Shown piece by piece: positions 1 to 9,741 of a stretch of DNA of 64,000 nt. Below the pieces are notes generated by a model that was not told where the DNA came from, made no database searches, and saw nothing but the letters and a program-made list of their open reading frames with translations. Each line of letters starts with the position of its first letter. Position 1 is the stretch's first letter. Position numbers and translations under genes: made by a program. The DNA comes from Hwanghaeella grinnelliae (GTDB taxonomy: Bacteria; Pseudomonadota; Alphaproteobacteria; UBA8366; Aestuariispiraceae). The stretch covers positions 1,860,001 through 1,924,000 of the forward strand of contig NZ_SADE01000001.1 of assembly GCF_004005845.1 (NCBI RefSeq). The letters are read 5' to 3'.

Positions 1-55
1 TTCGGTCCGGTTGGACCGCTGATGAGTAGAAGATAGGGTAGGGGATATCCCGGTC

Positions 56-1999
56 ATGGAAGCAGCCATTGTATTCCTTCCGCTGTTGGGCGCGATCATC
101 GCCGGATTTTTCGGCAAGGTGCTCCGCGACCTCGGCGCGCAGGTAATCACCTGCCTCTTCATCGTCATTGCGGCGATTTTGAGCTGGATCGTCTTCTTCC
201 GCGTGACCGGTTCCGGATCGAGCGAAACCATCACGCTGTTCACCTGGGTGGCTTCCGGCGATTTCGTTTTCGACTGGGCTCTACGGATCGACTCGCTGAC
301 GGCGGTCATGCTGATTGTGGTGACGACGGTCAGCGCGGTCGTGCATATTTATTCCATCGGCTATATGCACCACGACCCGGCGGTGCCGCGCTTCTTCGCG
401 TATCTCAGCTTCTTCACCTTCGCGATGCTGACCCTGGTGACCGCGGACAACCTGGTCCAAATGTTCTTCGGTTGGGAAGGCGTCGGCGTCGCTTCCTATC
501 TGCTGATCGGCTTCTGGTTCCACAAACCCAGCGCCTGTGCCGCGGCGATCAAGGCCTTCCTAGTCAACCGCGTCGGCGATTTCGGCTTTGCGCTGGGCAT
601 CTTCGCGATGTTCGTCCTGACCGGCAGCGTGCAATTGGATGTGATTTTCGACGCGATGCCGTCCCTGACGGAAACGACGTTGGTCTTCCTGGGCATGGAG
701 TTCGACGCCATCACGGTCGTCGCGCTGCTGTTGTTCATGGGCGCGATGGGTAAGTCGGCGCAGCTTGGCCTGCACACCTGGCTGCCGGACGCGATGGAAG
801 GCCCGACACCGGTCTCGGCCCTGATTCATGCCGCGACCATGGTGACCGCCGGCGTCTTCATGGTTTGCCGTCTGTCGCCTGTCTTCGAATATTCCGAAAC
901 TGCCTTGATGGTCGTCACCATCGTCGGCGCATCGACCGCGTTCTTTGCGGCCACGATCGGCCTGACACAGACGGACATCAAACGGGTCATTGCCTATTCG
1001 ACCTGTTCCCAGTTGGGCTACATGTTCTTTGCGGCGGGCGTCAGCGCCTATCCGGCGGCCATGTTCCACCTGACCACGCATGCCTTCTTCAAGGCGCTGC
1101 TGTTCCTTGGCGCCGGCTCGGTGATCCATGCCATGTCCGACGAGCAGGACATGCGCCGCATGGGCGGTTTGGCAAAGATGATCCCGCTGACCTACGCTTT
1201 CATGTGGATCGGATCATTGGCGCTGATGGGATTCGGTATTCCGGGCACGCATATCGGCTTCGCCGGGTTCCATTCCAAGGATATCGTTCTCGAAGCGGCA
1301 TATGGGGCCCATACTTGGTTCGGCCAATACGCCTTCTGGCTTGGCATTATCGCGGCCTTCATGACAGCCTTCTATTCTGGCCGCCTATTGTTCATGACCT
1401 TCCATGGCGATCCGCGTTGCGATGAAAAGACCTTCGCGCATGTGCATGAATCGCCGGCGGTGATGTGGGCGCCCCTGGTCATTCTGGTCCTGGGGTCGCT
1501 GTTCGCGGGCGCTTTCTTCTATGGCGGCTTCGTGGGCCATGACATGAGCACCTTCTGGGGCAATTCGATCCTGATCCTGGATGAGCACAAAGCGCTGGAG
1601 AATGCCCATCACAGTCCGTTCTGGGTGAAATCCGCGCCGTTGGTTGTTGGGCTGATCGGGTTGGGGCTTTCTTATCTGATCTACTGCAAGTCGCCGGCCA
1701 CTGCGCCGCGCATCGCGGAACGGTTGGGCGGTATCTATCGGTTCAGCTTGAACAAGTGGTACTTCGACGAACTGTATGACGCCATTTTCGTGAAGCCCGC
1801 CTTCGCGCTGGGCCGTATGTTCTGGAAAAAGGGCGACCAGGGTACCATCGATCATTTCGGTCCGGATGGAATTTCAGGCGCCACGGTCAAGGTCTCGAAG
1901 GGCGCTAGCTTGCTGCAGACCGGTTATGTCTATCATTACGCCTTTGCGATGCTGATCGGCGTCGTGGCGTTCGTTTCTTGGTACGTGTTCGCTGGCTGA
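56..1999 (+). CDS. nuoL: NADH-quinone oxidoreductase subunit L
   Basis: Large antiporter-like membrane subunit of respiratory complex I, which couples NADH:quinone electron transfer to proton pumping across the inner membrane. The 647-residue length is normal for NuoL. Visible family landmarks are WEGVGVASYLLIGFW (about residue 140), GAMGKSAQLGLHTWLPDAM followed by EGPTPVSALIHAATMV (about 225-265), the conserved lysine segment DIKRVIAYSTCSQLGYM, and THAFFKALLFLGAG. Hydrophobic helices run the whole length and end in a C-terminal amphipathic and anchor region. It is followed after 24 bases by nuoM and then nuoN, the usual end of a nuo operon. The preceding genes (nuoK and earlier) lie outside the window. 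Start ATG has only a modest GGGG upstream. Confidence 0.97.
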   Translation: MEAAIVFLPLLGAIIAGFFGKVLRDLGAQVITCLFIVIAAILSWIVFFRVTGSGSSETITLFTWVASGDFVFDWALRIDSLTAVMLIVVTTVSAVVHIYSIGYMHHDPAVPRFFAYLSFFTFAMLTLVTADNLVQMFFGWEGVGVASYLLIGFWFHKPSACAAAIKAFLVNRVGDFGFALGIFAMFVLTGSVQLDVIFDAMPSLTETTLVFLGMEFDAITVVALLLFMGAMGKSAQLGLHTWLPDAMEGPTPVSALIHAATMVTAGVFMVCRLSPVFEYSETALMVVTIVGASTAFFAATIGLTQTDIKRVIAYSTCSQLGYMFFAAGVSAYPAAMFHLTTHAFFKALLFLGAGSVIHAMSDEQDMRRMGGLAKMIPLTYAFMWIGSLALMGFGIPGTHIGFAGFHSKDIVLEAAYGAHTWFGQYAFWLGIIAAFMTAFYSGRLLFMTFHGDPRCDEKTFAHVHESPAVMWAPLVILVLGSLFAGAFFYGGFVGHDMSTFWGNSILILDEHKALENAHHSPFWVKSAPLVVGLIGLGLSYLIYCKSPATAPRIAERLGGIYRFSLNKWYFDELYDAIFVKPAFALGRMFWKKGDQGTIDHFGPDGISGATVKVSKGASLLQTGYVYHYAFAMLIGVVAFVSWYVFAG

Positions 2000-2023
2000 A
2001 CCAGCGTGGGGAGCGTTTGACGC

Positions 2024-3568
2024 ATGTTCGAAGGATTTGGATGGCTGTCGATAACGACCTTCCTGCCGTTGGTGGGGGCGATCTTCATTCTCGTCCTGAT
2101 CAAGGGCGAAGAGGAGGATGTCGCTAGAAACGCGCGGTGGGCTGCGTTGTTCACGTCGCTGGCGACTTTCGCTGCGTCGTTGATTGTGTTTGCCGGGTTC
2201 GACGGGTCGACCGCCGACTTCCAATTGGTTGAAAAGATCGCCTGGATTCCCGGCTTCAACATCAATTACGAGATGGGCGTCGACGGCATTTCCATCTGGT
2301 TCGTGCTGTTGTCGACCCTGTTGACGCCGCTGTGCATCCTGGCCAGTTGGGAAGCGATCAAGAAGCGCGTGCGCGAATACATGATCGCCTTCCTGGTTCT
2401 AGAAACCATGATGGTCGGCATGTTCTGCGCGCTGGACATCGTCGTCTTCTACATCTTCTTCGAGGGCGTACTGATCCCGATGTTCCTTATCATCGGTGTT
2501 TGGGGCGGCGCGCGCCGCATCTACGCGGCCTTCAAATTCTTCCTCTATACGCTGCTCGGTTCCGTTCTGATGCTGGTCGCCATCCTGGTGATGTACTGGC
2601 AGGTCGGCGCCACAAGCATCGAAGATTTGATGGCTTTCGGTTTCGACCCGCAATTGCAGACCTGGCTGTGGCTGGCCTTCTTCGCCTCCTTCGCGGTGAA
2701 GGTTCCGATGTGGCCGGTCCATACCTGGCTGCCTGATGCCCATGTGGAGGCCCCGACGGCGGGGTCAGTCATTCTGGCCGGTGTGCTGCTGAAAATGGGC
2801 GGGTACGGTTTCCTTCGCTTTTCGCTTCCGATGTTCCCGGAAGCCTCGGCCTTCTTTGCGCCATTGGTCTTCTGGATGTCGGTGATCGCTGTCGTCTACA
2901 CCTCGCTGGTCGCGCTGGTGCAGCAAGACATGAAAAAACTGATAGCCTATTCCTCGATCGCTCATATGGGGTTCGTCACTGCGGCCATCTTCAGCGTCAA
3001 TGAACAGGCTATTTCCGGCTCCGTCATTCAGATGTTGAGCCACGGCTTGGTTTCCGGCGCGCTCTTCCTGTGTGTGGGCGTGATTTATGACCGGATGCAT
3101 ACGCGCGAAATCGAACGCTATGGCGGCCTTGTCGAGCGGATGCCGAAATACGCGCTGATCTTCATGCTTATGACCATGGCGTCGGTCGGTCTGCCTGGCA
3201 CCAGCGGGTTTGTTGGCGAGTTTCTGATCCTGGTCGGTGCGTATCAGGAATCAACTTGGCTTGCGGCTGGTCTTGCCACAGGGATGATCCTGGGCGCGGC
3301 TTATATGCTCTACCTCTATCGCCGGGTCGTTTTCGGCAAGCTTACCAAGGAAGATCTGATGTCCATCAAGGACATGAACATGCGGGAAATCGCTATCTTC
3401 GCGCCGCTGATCATCTTGGTGCTGTGGATGGGGATCTATCCGTCCACCTTCCTGGATCCGATCGAAGTGTCGGTTCAGAAGGTCGTCGCGGATTATCAGA
3501 CCGCTTTGGCGGCCGGTGCGCCGGGTGTCGTGGATGTGGCCAGCGCCGCATTCGGTTGGGCCAAGTAG
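2024..3568 (+). CDS. nuoM: NADH-quinone oxidoreductase subunit M
   Basis: Second antiporter-like proton-pumping subunit of complex I in the inner membrane. It is 514 residues and all-helical. Diagnostic stretches are [16 protein letters not shown] (about 75-90), the [17 protein letters not shown] segment with the conserved Glu of transmembrane helix 5, [20 protein letters not shown] (about 225-245), and [17 protein letters not shown] with the conserved pumping lysine. A GGGGAG ribosome binding site lies about 10 bases before the ATG. It sits between nuoL and nuoN on the same strand, so co-transcription is expected. Nothing unusual was seen. Confidence 0.97.
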   Translation: MFEGFGWLSITTFLPLVGAIFILVLIKGEEEDVARNARWAALFTSLATFAASLIVFAGFDGSTADFQLVEKIAWIPGFNINYEMGVDGISIWFVLLSTLLTPLCILASWEAIKKRVREYMIAFLVLETMMVGMFCALDIVVFYIFFEGVLIPMFLIIGVWGGARRIYAAFKFFLYTLLGSVLMLVAILVMYWQVGATSIEDLMAFGFDPQLQTWLWLAFFASFAVKVPMWPVHTWLPDAHVEAPTAGSVILAGVLLKMGGYGFLRFSLPMFPEASAFFAPLVFWMSVIAVVYTSLVALVQQDMKKLIAYSSIAHMGFVTAAIFSVNEQAISGSVIQMLSHGLVSGALFLCVGVIYDRMHTREIERYGGLVERMPKYALIFMLMTMASVGLPGTSGFVGEFLILVGAYQESTWLAAGLATGMILGAAYMLYLYRRVVFGKLTKEDLMSIKDMNMREIAIFAPLIILVLWMGIYPSTFLDPIEVSVQKVVADYQTALAAGAPGVVDVASAAFGWAK

Positions 3569-3647
3569 GGTCGATTATTGGGATTTATCCGTTTCACTGC
3601 CACGACTGAAAATGGCGCGAACGGAACTGGGTTGGGATTGAAGCAAG

Positions 3648-5093
3648 ATGACTGAACTGCCTGTCATGATGCCAGCATCGCCGGAAATCTTTCTGGCTTG
3701 CGCCGCAATGGCGATGATGATGGTCGGCGTTTTCGTGAAGGCGGAAAACGCCTACCGGGTGGTCAGCACCTTGGCGATCGTGGCCTTGGTCTTCGCGGGC
3801 GGGTTGGTTCTGCATGTCGGTGGGGGCCGCCAGGAAGCGCTGTTCGGCTTCTTCGTGGTCGACGACTTCGCGGTCTTCATGAAAGTCCTGATCCTGATCG
3901 GTTCGGTCGTCGCGCTTATCATGAGCGAAGGCTATGTCCAACGGGAGAAGATGGACCGGTTCGAATTCCCCATCCTGGTGACCTTCGCGACGCTGGGCAT
4001 GCTGATGATGGTGTCGGCGAACGACCTCTTGTCGCTCTATATTGGCCTGGAATTACAGAGCCTTTCGCTCTACGTCGTCGCATCCTTCCAGCGCGACTCC
4101 ATCCGATCGACGGAATCCGGCCTGAAATACTTCGTGCTCGGCGCATTGTCATCGGGCCTGCTGCTTTACGGTTGCTCGCTGATCTACGGTTTCAGCGGCA
4201 CCACCCAGTTCGATACGCTCGCGCTCGCTCTTACCGGTGACGACACGTCCAAGGGGCTGATCGTGGGCATCGTTTTCCTGATCGCCGCGCTTGCCTTCAA
4301 GGTCTCCGCAGTGCCGTTCCATATGTGGACGCCTGATGTCTATGAAGGGGCGCCGACCCCGGTGACTGCCTTCTTCGCCGTCGCCCCGAAAATCGCCGCC
4401 ATGGCGCTTTTCCTGCGCACCATGCTGGGACCGTTCGGCGACCTCGTCGCGGATTGGGGCCAGATCATCTGGCTGGTGTCTGTCGCCTCCATGCTGCTCG
4501 GTGCTTTCGCGGCCATTGCGCAGAGCAATATCAAACGCCTTATGGCGTACAGTTCCATCGGTCATATCGGTTATGCCTTGATGGGGTTGGCCGCCGGCAA
4601 TGAAGAAGGCCTGAAGGGCGTCCTGATCTATTTGGCGATCTACCTGATCATGAATGTCGGTGTCTTCGCCTGTATTCTCAGCATGAAGGTTCAGAACCGC
4701 ATGGTCGAAAACATCACGGACCTTGCCGGCTTGGGTAAGTCGAACCCGGCCATGGCGGTCCTTTTGATGGTTCTGATGTTCTCAATGGCGGGGATCCCGC
4801 CCATGGCCGGATTCTTCGGCAAGTTTTTCGTCTTCATGGCGGCACTGAACGCAGAGCTCTATGCGCTAGCCATCATCGGCGCTGTCAGCAGCGTTGTCGG
4901 GGCCTTCTACTACCTGCGGATCATCAAGATCATGTATTTCGATGAGCCGGTTGAAGCCTTCGACAAGGTGGAAACCATGGGGCTGCGCGGCGTTATGATC
5001 GTCTCCGGCCTTTTGACTGCCGTGCTTTTCATCTATCTGCCGGGCATTACCGACCCGGCGACCGCGGCGGCGGCCTCGCTGTTCGGAGGGTAG
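3648..5093 (+). CDS. nuoN: NADH-quinone oxidoreductase subunit N
   Basis: Third antiporter-like subunit of complex I, an inner-membrane proton channel. It is 481 residues. Landmarks are [20 protein letters not shown] (about 125-145), [42 protein letters not shown] (about 215-235) and [20 protein letters not shown] with the conserved lysine. It closes the nuo operon and is followed 37 bases later by birA, an arrangement common in alphaproteobacteria. The ATG at 3648 gives the expected N-terminus; the ribosome binding site is weak (a GAAG shortly upstream). Confidence 0.97.
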   Translation: MTELPVMMPASPEIFLACAAMAMMMVGVFVKAENAYRVVSTLAIVALVFAGGLVLHVGGGRQEALFGFFVVDDFAVFMKVLILIGSVVALIMSEGYVQREKMDRFEFPILVTFATLGMLMMVSANDLLSLYIGLELQSLSLYVVASFQRDSIRSTESGLKYFVLGALSSGLLLYGCSLIYGFSGTTQFDTLALALTGDDTSKGLIVGIVFLIAALAFKVSAVPFHMWTPDVYEGAPTPVTAFFAVAPKIAAMALFLRTMLGPFGDLVADWGQIIWLVSVASMLLGAFAAIAQSNIKRLMAYSSIGHIGYALMGLAAGNEEGLKGVLIYLAIYLIMNVGVFACILSMKVQNRMVENITDLAGLGKSNPAMAVLLMVLMFSMAGIPPMAGFFGKFFVFMAALNAELYALAIIGAVSSVVGAFYYLRIIKIMYFDEPVEAFDKVETMGLRGVMIVSGLLTAVLFIYLPGITDPATAAAASLFGG

Positions 5094-5130
5094 GACCCAA
5101 ATCGGTCCGCGCCCGGATGCGGGAACAACA

Positions 5131-5901
5131 ATGACGCTGACCGACACACCTGTTCTACCATCGGGCTATGCCCTGCATCATTTGGAGTCGGCAACGTCCA
5201 CGATGGACGAGGCGCGCTCATTGGTTGCCCCCAACCCTGATCTTGCGCAAGTCGTCTGGGCCGACACCCAGACCGGCGGGCGGGGCCGCCGTGGACGAAA
5301 CTGGGTGTCACCCGCAGGCAATCTCTATATGACCGTTGCCGTCAGGAATGAGGTCCCGCTGGCCCATGCGGCGGAATGTTCCTTCGTCGCCGCTTTGGCG
5401 CTTCACTCCGCGCTAATTGACCTGCGCCCACCCTTGGCGGACAAGCTAAGCCTGAAATGGCCGAACGATGTTTTGATCGGTGGCGCAAAGGTTGCCGGTC
5501 TGCTGCTGGAGCTTGAAGCTGGCGGCCGTTGGATTTTGATCGGGTGTGGCGTCAATGTTGCCTCAAGTCCTGACGGGATGCCTTACCGAACCACCAGTTT
5601 ATTGGCTGAGGATGCCTATGTTCCGGCCGGCCAATTGTTGCAGTCTTTCGTCGTGGAATTGCAGAAATGGCGAACACTGTGGCTCCACGACGGTTTTTCC
5701 CCAATCCGAAGCGCCTGGTTGAACCACGCCAAGGGATTGGGGGCGGAAGTGACGGCCAATCTAAGCGATCGATCCGTGACCGGCGTTTTCCAAGACCTCG
5801 ATACCGACGGGGCATTGCGACTGCGCCGTCCGGACGGTGAGATCATGACGATTTCCGCAGGGGATATTATCTTCCCGAATTCCGCCGACGTTAGAGGCTG
5901 A
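5131..5901 (+). CDS. birA: biotin--[acetyl-CoA-carboxylase] ligase, short form
   Basis: Cytosolic enzyme that activates biotin to biotinyl-AMP and transfers it to the acceptor lysine of biotin carboxyl carrier protein. The 256 residues show the catalytic core only: GGRGRRGR (49-56) for biotinyl-AMP binding, KWPND (109-113), the catalytic lysine in GGAKVAGLL (about residue 120) and WILIGCGVNV (134-143), then a small SH3-like C-terminal domain. No helix-turn-helix precedes the core, so this is a class I ligase without the DNA-binding repressor part of E. coli BirA. It lies 37 bases after nuoN and 60 before coaX, as in many alphaproteobacteria. Confidence 0.95.
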   Translation: MTLTDTPVLPSGYALHHLESATSTMDEARSLVAPNPDLAQVVWADTQTGGRGRRGRNWVSPAGNLYMTVAVRNEVPLAHAAECSFVAALALHSALIDLRPPLADKLSLKWPNDVLIGGAKVAGLLLELEAGGRWILIGCGVNVASSPDGMPYRTTSLLAEDAYVPAGQLLQSFVVELQKWRTLWLHDGFSPIRSAWLNHAKGLGAEVTANLSDRSVTGVFQDLDTDGALRLRRPDGEIMTISAGDIIFPNSADVRG

Positions 5902-5961
5902 GGCTTGCAGGATGGCCCGGGCACATCAATATGATCCATTCTGGAAGAATGAGGGCATGAC

Positions 5962-6732
5962 ATGCTGCTGCTGATCGATAGCGGAAACACGAACGTGGTT
6001 TTCGCCGTGCATGACGGTGAGAAGCCGCTGGCATCCTGGCGTTGTGGCAACGACCCGCGCCGGACGGCCGACGAATACGCCGTCTGGCTCAGCCAGTTGA
6101 TGTCCTTGAATGGCTATACGTTCGACGACATAGAAACCTGTGTGGTCGCCAGTGTCGTTCCCGAAACACTCTTCAACCTGAAACGGTTGTGCGAAAAATA
6201 CGTACCTAAGCCCACGCTTGTCGTAGGGGAAAAGACTACAAAACTGGGCATTGAGGTCCTCATAGACCGGCCCGAACAGGTCGGTGCCGACCGTCTGGTC
6301 GGGGTGATCGCTGCGCATGTGAAATATGGTGGTCCGTTGATGGTGCTGGACTTCGGGACGGCAACCTCTTTCGACATCGCGGACGCGGACGGTAACTTCC
6401 GTGGCGGGGTTTTGGCGCCGGGCGTGCATCAGTCGGTCGAAGCATTATATATGGCGGCACGGAAACTTCCGCGCGTTGAGATCGCACGGCCGGAAACCGT
6501 TATTGGAAAGGCCACCGTTCCGGCCATGCAATCCGGTGTCTATTGGGGTTACCTTTCCATGGTGGAGGGGTTGATTTCCCGGATTCAGAATGAATTCGGC
6601 GAACCGATGAAAGTGATCGCGACCGGGGGACTAAGTGCCCTGTTCGCAGACGCGACAGACGCTATCCATGTGACCGACCCTGACCTGACATTGACGGGAT
6701 TGGTTGAAATTTATCGACGGAATAGCCGGTGA
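5962..6732 (+). CDS. coaX: type III pantothenate kinase
   Basis: Phosphorylates pantothenate to 4'-phosphopantothenate, the first step of coenzyme A synthesis; cytosolic. It is 256 residues, the normal length for the CoaX type, which belongs to the ASKHA fold and is not related to CoaA. Motifs are DSGNTNVVFAV (6-16, phosphate binding), GADRLVG (108-114) with the catalytic Asp, and DFGTATSFD (130-138). Type III enzymes need a monovalent cation and resist CoA feedback. The gene lies 55 bases before the RNase J gene, probably in the same transcript as birA. Confidence 0.96.
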   Translation: MLLLIDSGNTNVVFAVHDGEKPLASWRCGNDPRRTADEYAVWLSQLMSLNGYTFDDIETCVVASVVPETLFNLKRLCEKYVPKPTLVVGEKTTKLGIEVLIDRPEQVGADRLVGVIAAHVKYGGPLMVLDFGTATSFDIADADGNFRGGVLAPGVHQSVEALYMAARKLPRVEIARPETVIGKATVPAMQSGVYWGYLSMVEGLISRIQNEFGEPMKVIATGGLSALFADATDAIHVTDPDLTLTGLVEIYRRNSR

Positions 6733-6787
6733 TCGGGGGAAGGGCGCAGCCCTGTCTTTCCGCATCAAGGCCGGCGTTAAGAGGTTT

Positions 6788-8467
6788 ATGAGCAAGCAAA
6801 ATTACGAGGAGTCCGGCGAGCCCGGCTCCGACGAAATCATTTTTGTGCCGCTGGGCGGTACCGGTGAAATCGGGATGAACCTCAATCTCTACGGCCATGA
6901 CGGCAAGTGGATGATGGTCGATATGGGGATCAGCTTCGACGACGGAAGAACACCCGGCGTCGATGTTATAATGCCCGATCCGGCCTTTATCGAGGAACGG
7001 CGCAAGGATCTTGCCGGCCTGGTGCTGACCCATGCCCATGAAGATCATTTGGGCGCGGTCCAGTACCTGTGGGACGGCTATGATTGTCCCATCTATGCAA
7101 CGCCGTTCACCGCGGCCATCCTGCGCCGGAAATTGCACGAGAACGGCTTCACCAGTTTGCCGAAGATCATCGAAATTCCGATGTCCGGGCATTTCCAAGT
7201 CGGACCATTTGATATCGAGTTGATCACGCTCACCCATTCCATTCCCGAGCCGAATGCCTTGGTGATCCGCTGTGCGGCGGGGACCGTGATGCATACCGGG
7301 GATTGGAAGCTGGACCCTGACCCGAAAGTTGGGCCGAGCACCGATGAAGCGGCATTGATCCGGGCGGGCGAGGAAGGTGTCCTCGCCATGATGTGCGATA
7401 GTACCAATGCCATGAACCCAGGCTCCTCCGGGTCGGAAGGCGATGTTCGGGACAACCTCGTCGAACTGGTCGGAACGCTGAAGGGCAAGGTAGCTATTGC
7501 CTGTTTCGCGTCTAACATCGCGCGGATCGAAAGCGCGGTGAAAGCGGCGGAAGCCTGCGGCCGCAAAGTCGCCCTTATCGGCCGGTCGATGCACCGTATG
7601 ACCGAAGCGGCGCGGGAAACAGGCTACCTCACCGATTTGCCGTCCTTCATATCGGATGAGGAGGTTCACCGCTTACCGCCAGACAAAGTACTGTTGATTT
7701 GTACCGGCAGCCAAGGGGAACCGCGCGCAGCGCTTAGCCGTATTGCGCGAGATGACCACCCCTATGTCTCATTGGGTGAAGGGGATTCTGTCATCTTCTC
7801 TAGCCGGGAGATTCCCGGGAACGAGGTCGGAATCGCGCGTCTTCAGAACCAGCTGACCGAATTGGGCGTCACCGTCATCACCGCGCGTGAACACGATATC
7901 CATACCTCCGGCCATCCCAACCAGGATGAATTGACCCAGATGTATCAATGGATCCGGCCCAGCATCGCCGTGCCGGTTCATGGCGAAGTGCGGCATCTGA
8001 CCGCGCATGCGGAACTGGCGCAGCAGTGTCAGGTGCCGCATACCATTGTTGCGTTCAATGGCGATGTATTGCGGTTGAGCAAGAGTGACGGTGTCTCTGT
8101 CGTCGACGAGGTCTATGCCGGACGTCTGGCCCTGGACGGTGACCGTCTGGTGCCGTTCGACAGTCACGGCATTCGGGAGCGTCGGCAGATTGCCTGGAAC
8201 GGATGCGCCGTGGTCAGTGTAACGCTGGACCGTAAAGGCGGTTTGGCAGCGACGCCGGCAGTGACCATTTTCGGCCTGTTCGATCCGGATGATCGTGACA
8301 AGGACGGTATTACCGCCGTCGTTGAGCGAGTGATCGGCAAGGCCAACGGTAAAGCCAAGTCCGACGACAAACAGATCGAGGAAGCGGTGCGGATCGGTGT
8401 ACGCCGGGAATTGCAGTCGATCACCGGTAAACGGCCGCCTGTATCGGTTCATGTGACCAGGATATGA
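6788..8467 (+). CDS. rnj: ribonuclease J
   Basis: Metallo-beta-lactamase-fold ribonuclease with 5'-3' exonuclease and endonuclease activity, which matures rRNA and turns over mRNA in alphaproteobacteria. From the ATG at 6788 it is 559 residues. The zinc site HAHEDH is at 82-87, preceded by FVPLGGTGEIGMNL (about 19-32), and HTGDWKLDP and the later SGHPNQDE segment follow as in RNase J. A longer reading from 6704 would overlap coaX and adds residues unlike the family. The 6788 ATG has GAGG just upstream and gives the usual N-terminus, so it is preferred. Next to mce, as is common in the class. Confidence 0.95.
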   Translation: MSKQNYEESGEPGSDEIIFVPLGGTGEIGMNLNLYGHDGKWMMVDMGISFDDGRTPGVDVIMPDPAFIEERRKDLAGLVLTHAHEDHLGAVQYLWDGYDCPIYATPFTAAILRRKLHENGFTSLPKIIEIPMSGHFQVGPFDIELITLTHSIPEPNALVIRCAAGTVMHTGDWKLDPDPKVGPSTDEAALIRAGEEGVLAMMCDSTNAMNPGSSGSEGDVRDNLVELVGTLKGKVAIACFASNIARIESAVKAAEACGRKVALIGRSMHRMTEAARETGYLTDLPSFISDEEVHRLPPDKVLLICTGSQGEPRAALSRIARDDHPYVSLGEGDSVIFSSREIPGNEVGIARLQNQLTELGVTVITAREHDIHTSGHPNQDELTQMYQWIRPSIAVPVHGEVRHLTAHAELAQQCQVPHTIVAFNGDVLRLSKSDGVSVVDEVYAGRLALDGDRLVPFDSHGIRERRQIAWNGCAVVSVTLDRKGGLAATPAVTIFGLFDPDDRDKDGITAVVERVIGKANGKAKSDDKQIEEAVRIGVRRELQSITGKRPPVSVHVTRI

Positions 8468-8499
8468 TCCGGTCTGACGAATAGACGTGGAGGGATGAA

Positions 8500-8904
8500 A
8501 TGATCGGACGGTTGAATCACGTGGCGATTGTCGTGCCTGACCTGGAAGAGGGGGCACGGGTCTATCGATCGACCCTGGGGGCCAAAGTCTCCGAGGCGGT
8601 GGATCTGCCGGATCACGGGGTCACCACGGTCTTCGTCGAACTGCCCAACACCAAGATCGAACTTTTGCACCCGCACGGGGAAGGATCGCCGATTGCCAAG
8701 TTCCTTGAGAGCAATCCGTCCGGCGGCATGCATCATGTCTGCTACGAAGTCGATGATATCATCGCCGCGCGGGACAAGTTGGAATCGGATGGCATGCGCG
8801 TTCTGGGCGACGGCGAACCTAAGATCGGGGCGCATGGCAAGCCTGTGTTGTTCCTGCATCCCAAGGATTTCATGGGCACGCTCGTCGAACTCGAACAGGT
8901 CTGA
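8500..8904 (+). CDS. mce: methylmalonyl-CoA epimerase
   Basis: Converts (2S)- to (2R)-methylmalonyl-CoA in propionate and branched-chain catabolism, feeding methylmalonyl-CoA mutase; cytosolic. It is 134 residues in the vicinal-oxygen-chelate fold, made of two paired modules. Likely metal ligands are His7 (in LNHVAIVVPD), a histidine of GGMHHVCYEVDD (78/79) and Glu130 (in GTLVELEQV). A good GGAGGGA ribosome binding site lies 5-6 bases before the ATG. It is 32 bases after rnj and 12 before the DUF1467 gene, the usual alphaproteobacterial neighbours. Confidence 0.94.
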   Translation: MIGRLNHVAIVVPDLEEGARVYRSTLGAKVSEAVDLPDHGVTTVFVELPNTKIELLHPHGEGSPIAKFLESNPSGGMHHVCYEVDDIIAARDKLESDGMRVLGDGEPKIGAHGKPVLFLHPKDFMGTLVELEQV

Positions 8905-8916
8905 CGGGGGTAGGTA

Positions 8917-9174
8917 ATGGGTGTCGTTTCCGGCGTTGTCGTCTTCGTCATCATCTGGTGGCTGGTCTTTTTCACCATGCTGCCGCATGGGAACCGTCCC
9001 CCTGAAGAGGTGGAAGAGGGTATGGAGCCCGGCGCGCCGGAAAAACCGCGGCTCTGGAAGAAGGCCGCGATAACAACGGTTATCGCCTTAGTCCTGCTGG
9101 GCGTCTTCATGTTCGTTCAGGACCAGGGATGGATCACGTTCCGCGGCAACCCGTTCGACAAGCCTGGACAGTAA
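8917..9174 (+). CDS. DUF1467 family small membrane protein
   Basis: Small inner-membrane protein of 85 residues. It has one helix at about 5-24 (VVSGVVVFVIIWWLVFFTM), a charged acidic loop (EEVEEGMEPGAPEKPRLW) and a second helix at about 50-68. The sequence and its place right after mce fit the DUF1467 family, which is widespread in alphaproteobacteria between mce and proS. Its function is not known. The ATG is preceded by GGGGGTAGG. Here proS is separated from it by about 2.2 kb of other genes. Confidence 0.85.
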   Translation: MGVVSGVVVFVIIWWLVFFTMLPHGNRPPEEVEEGMEPGAPEKPRLWKKAAITTVIALVLLGVFMFVQDQGWITFRGNPFDKPGQ

Positions 9175-9183
9175 AGGGCGGCG

Positions 9184-9741
9184 GTGAGCAGCTATTGCGA
9201 CTATGCCATCGGTGATCCCCTGCACGGGCCGTATCACGACCGGGAATACGGCTTTCCGATCAACGATGAAGCGGTGCTGTTTGAACGTTTGATTTTCGAA
9301 ATCAATCAGGCCGGTTTGAGCTGGGCATTGATCCTTCGGAAACAGGACGGGTTCCGCGCTGCCTATCATGGCTTCGATGTGGACACGGTTGCTGCCTATG
9401 ACGAGGCAGATGTTGCCCGGTTGCTGGCGGATGAGCGGATCGTCAGGAACCGATTAAAGGTCAACGCGGGCATCCACAATGCACGCGTCATTCAGGCAAT
9501 GCGGGAGAGCCATGGCGGCTTCGCGGGATGGATCGCGAACCATCATCCGAAACGAAAGCCGGATTGGGTTAAGCTGTTCAAGAAGACCTTTAAATTCACC
9601 GGTGGAGAAATCACCGGGGAGTTCCTTATGTCGATCGGGTATCTTCCGGGCGCACATAGGGACGATTGCCCAGTCCAAGCCGAAATCGCCAAGCATGATC
9701 CGCCATGGCGTTCGGCCCCAGCCGGTTTTTGGACGGGTTGA
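9184..9741 (+). CDS. tag: DNA-3-methyladenine glycosylase I
   Basis: Base-excision repair enzyme that removes 3-methyladenine from alkylated DNA; cytosolic. It is 185 residues and starts at GTG with AAAGGGCGGC upstream. The zinc-site pattern of the Tag family is kept: Cys5, His18 (in YHDREYGFP) and the C-terminal HxxxC in AHRDDC. The central QAGLSWALILRK and FKFTGGEITGEFLMSIGYL match the base-recognition and helix-hairpin parts of the family. It begins 9 bases after the DUF1467 gene and may share its transcript. It is not usually found at this spot between mce and proS, so it is probably a local insertion. Confidence 0.92.
   Translation: MSSYCDYAIGDPLHGPYHDREYGFPINDEAVLFERLIFEINQAGLSWALILRKQDGFRAAYHGFDVDTVAAYDEADVARLLADERIVRNRLKVNAGIHNARVIQAMRESHGGFAGWIANHHPKRKPDWVKLFKKTFKFTGGEITGEFLMSIGYLPGAHRDDCPVQAEIAKHDPPWRSAPAGFWTG

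Noticed and set aside
1-55. Possible end of the gene before nuoL
   Set aside because: Three short readings end at different stops in the first 42 bases, and none clearly matches a NuoK C-terminus. Too little sequence to call.
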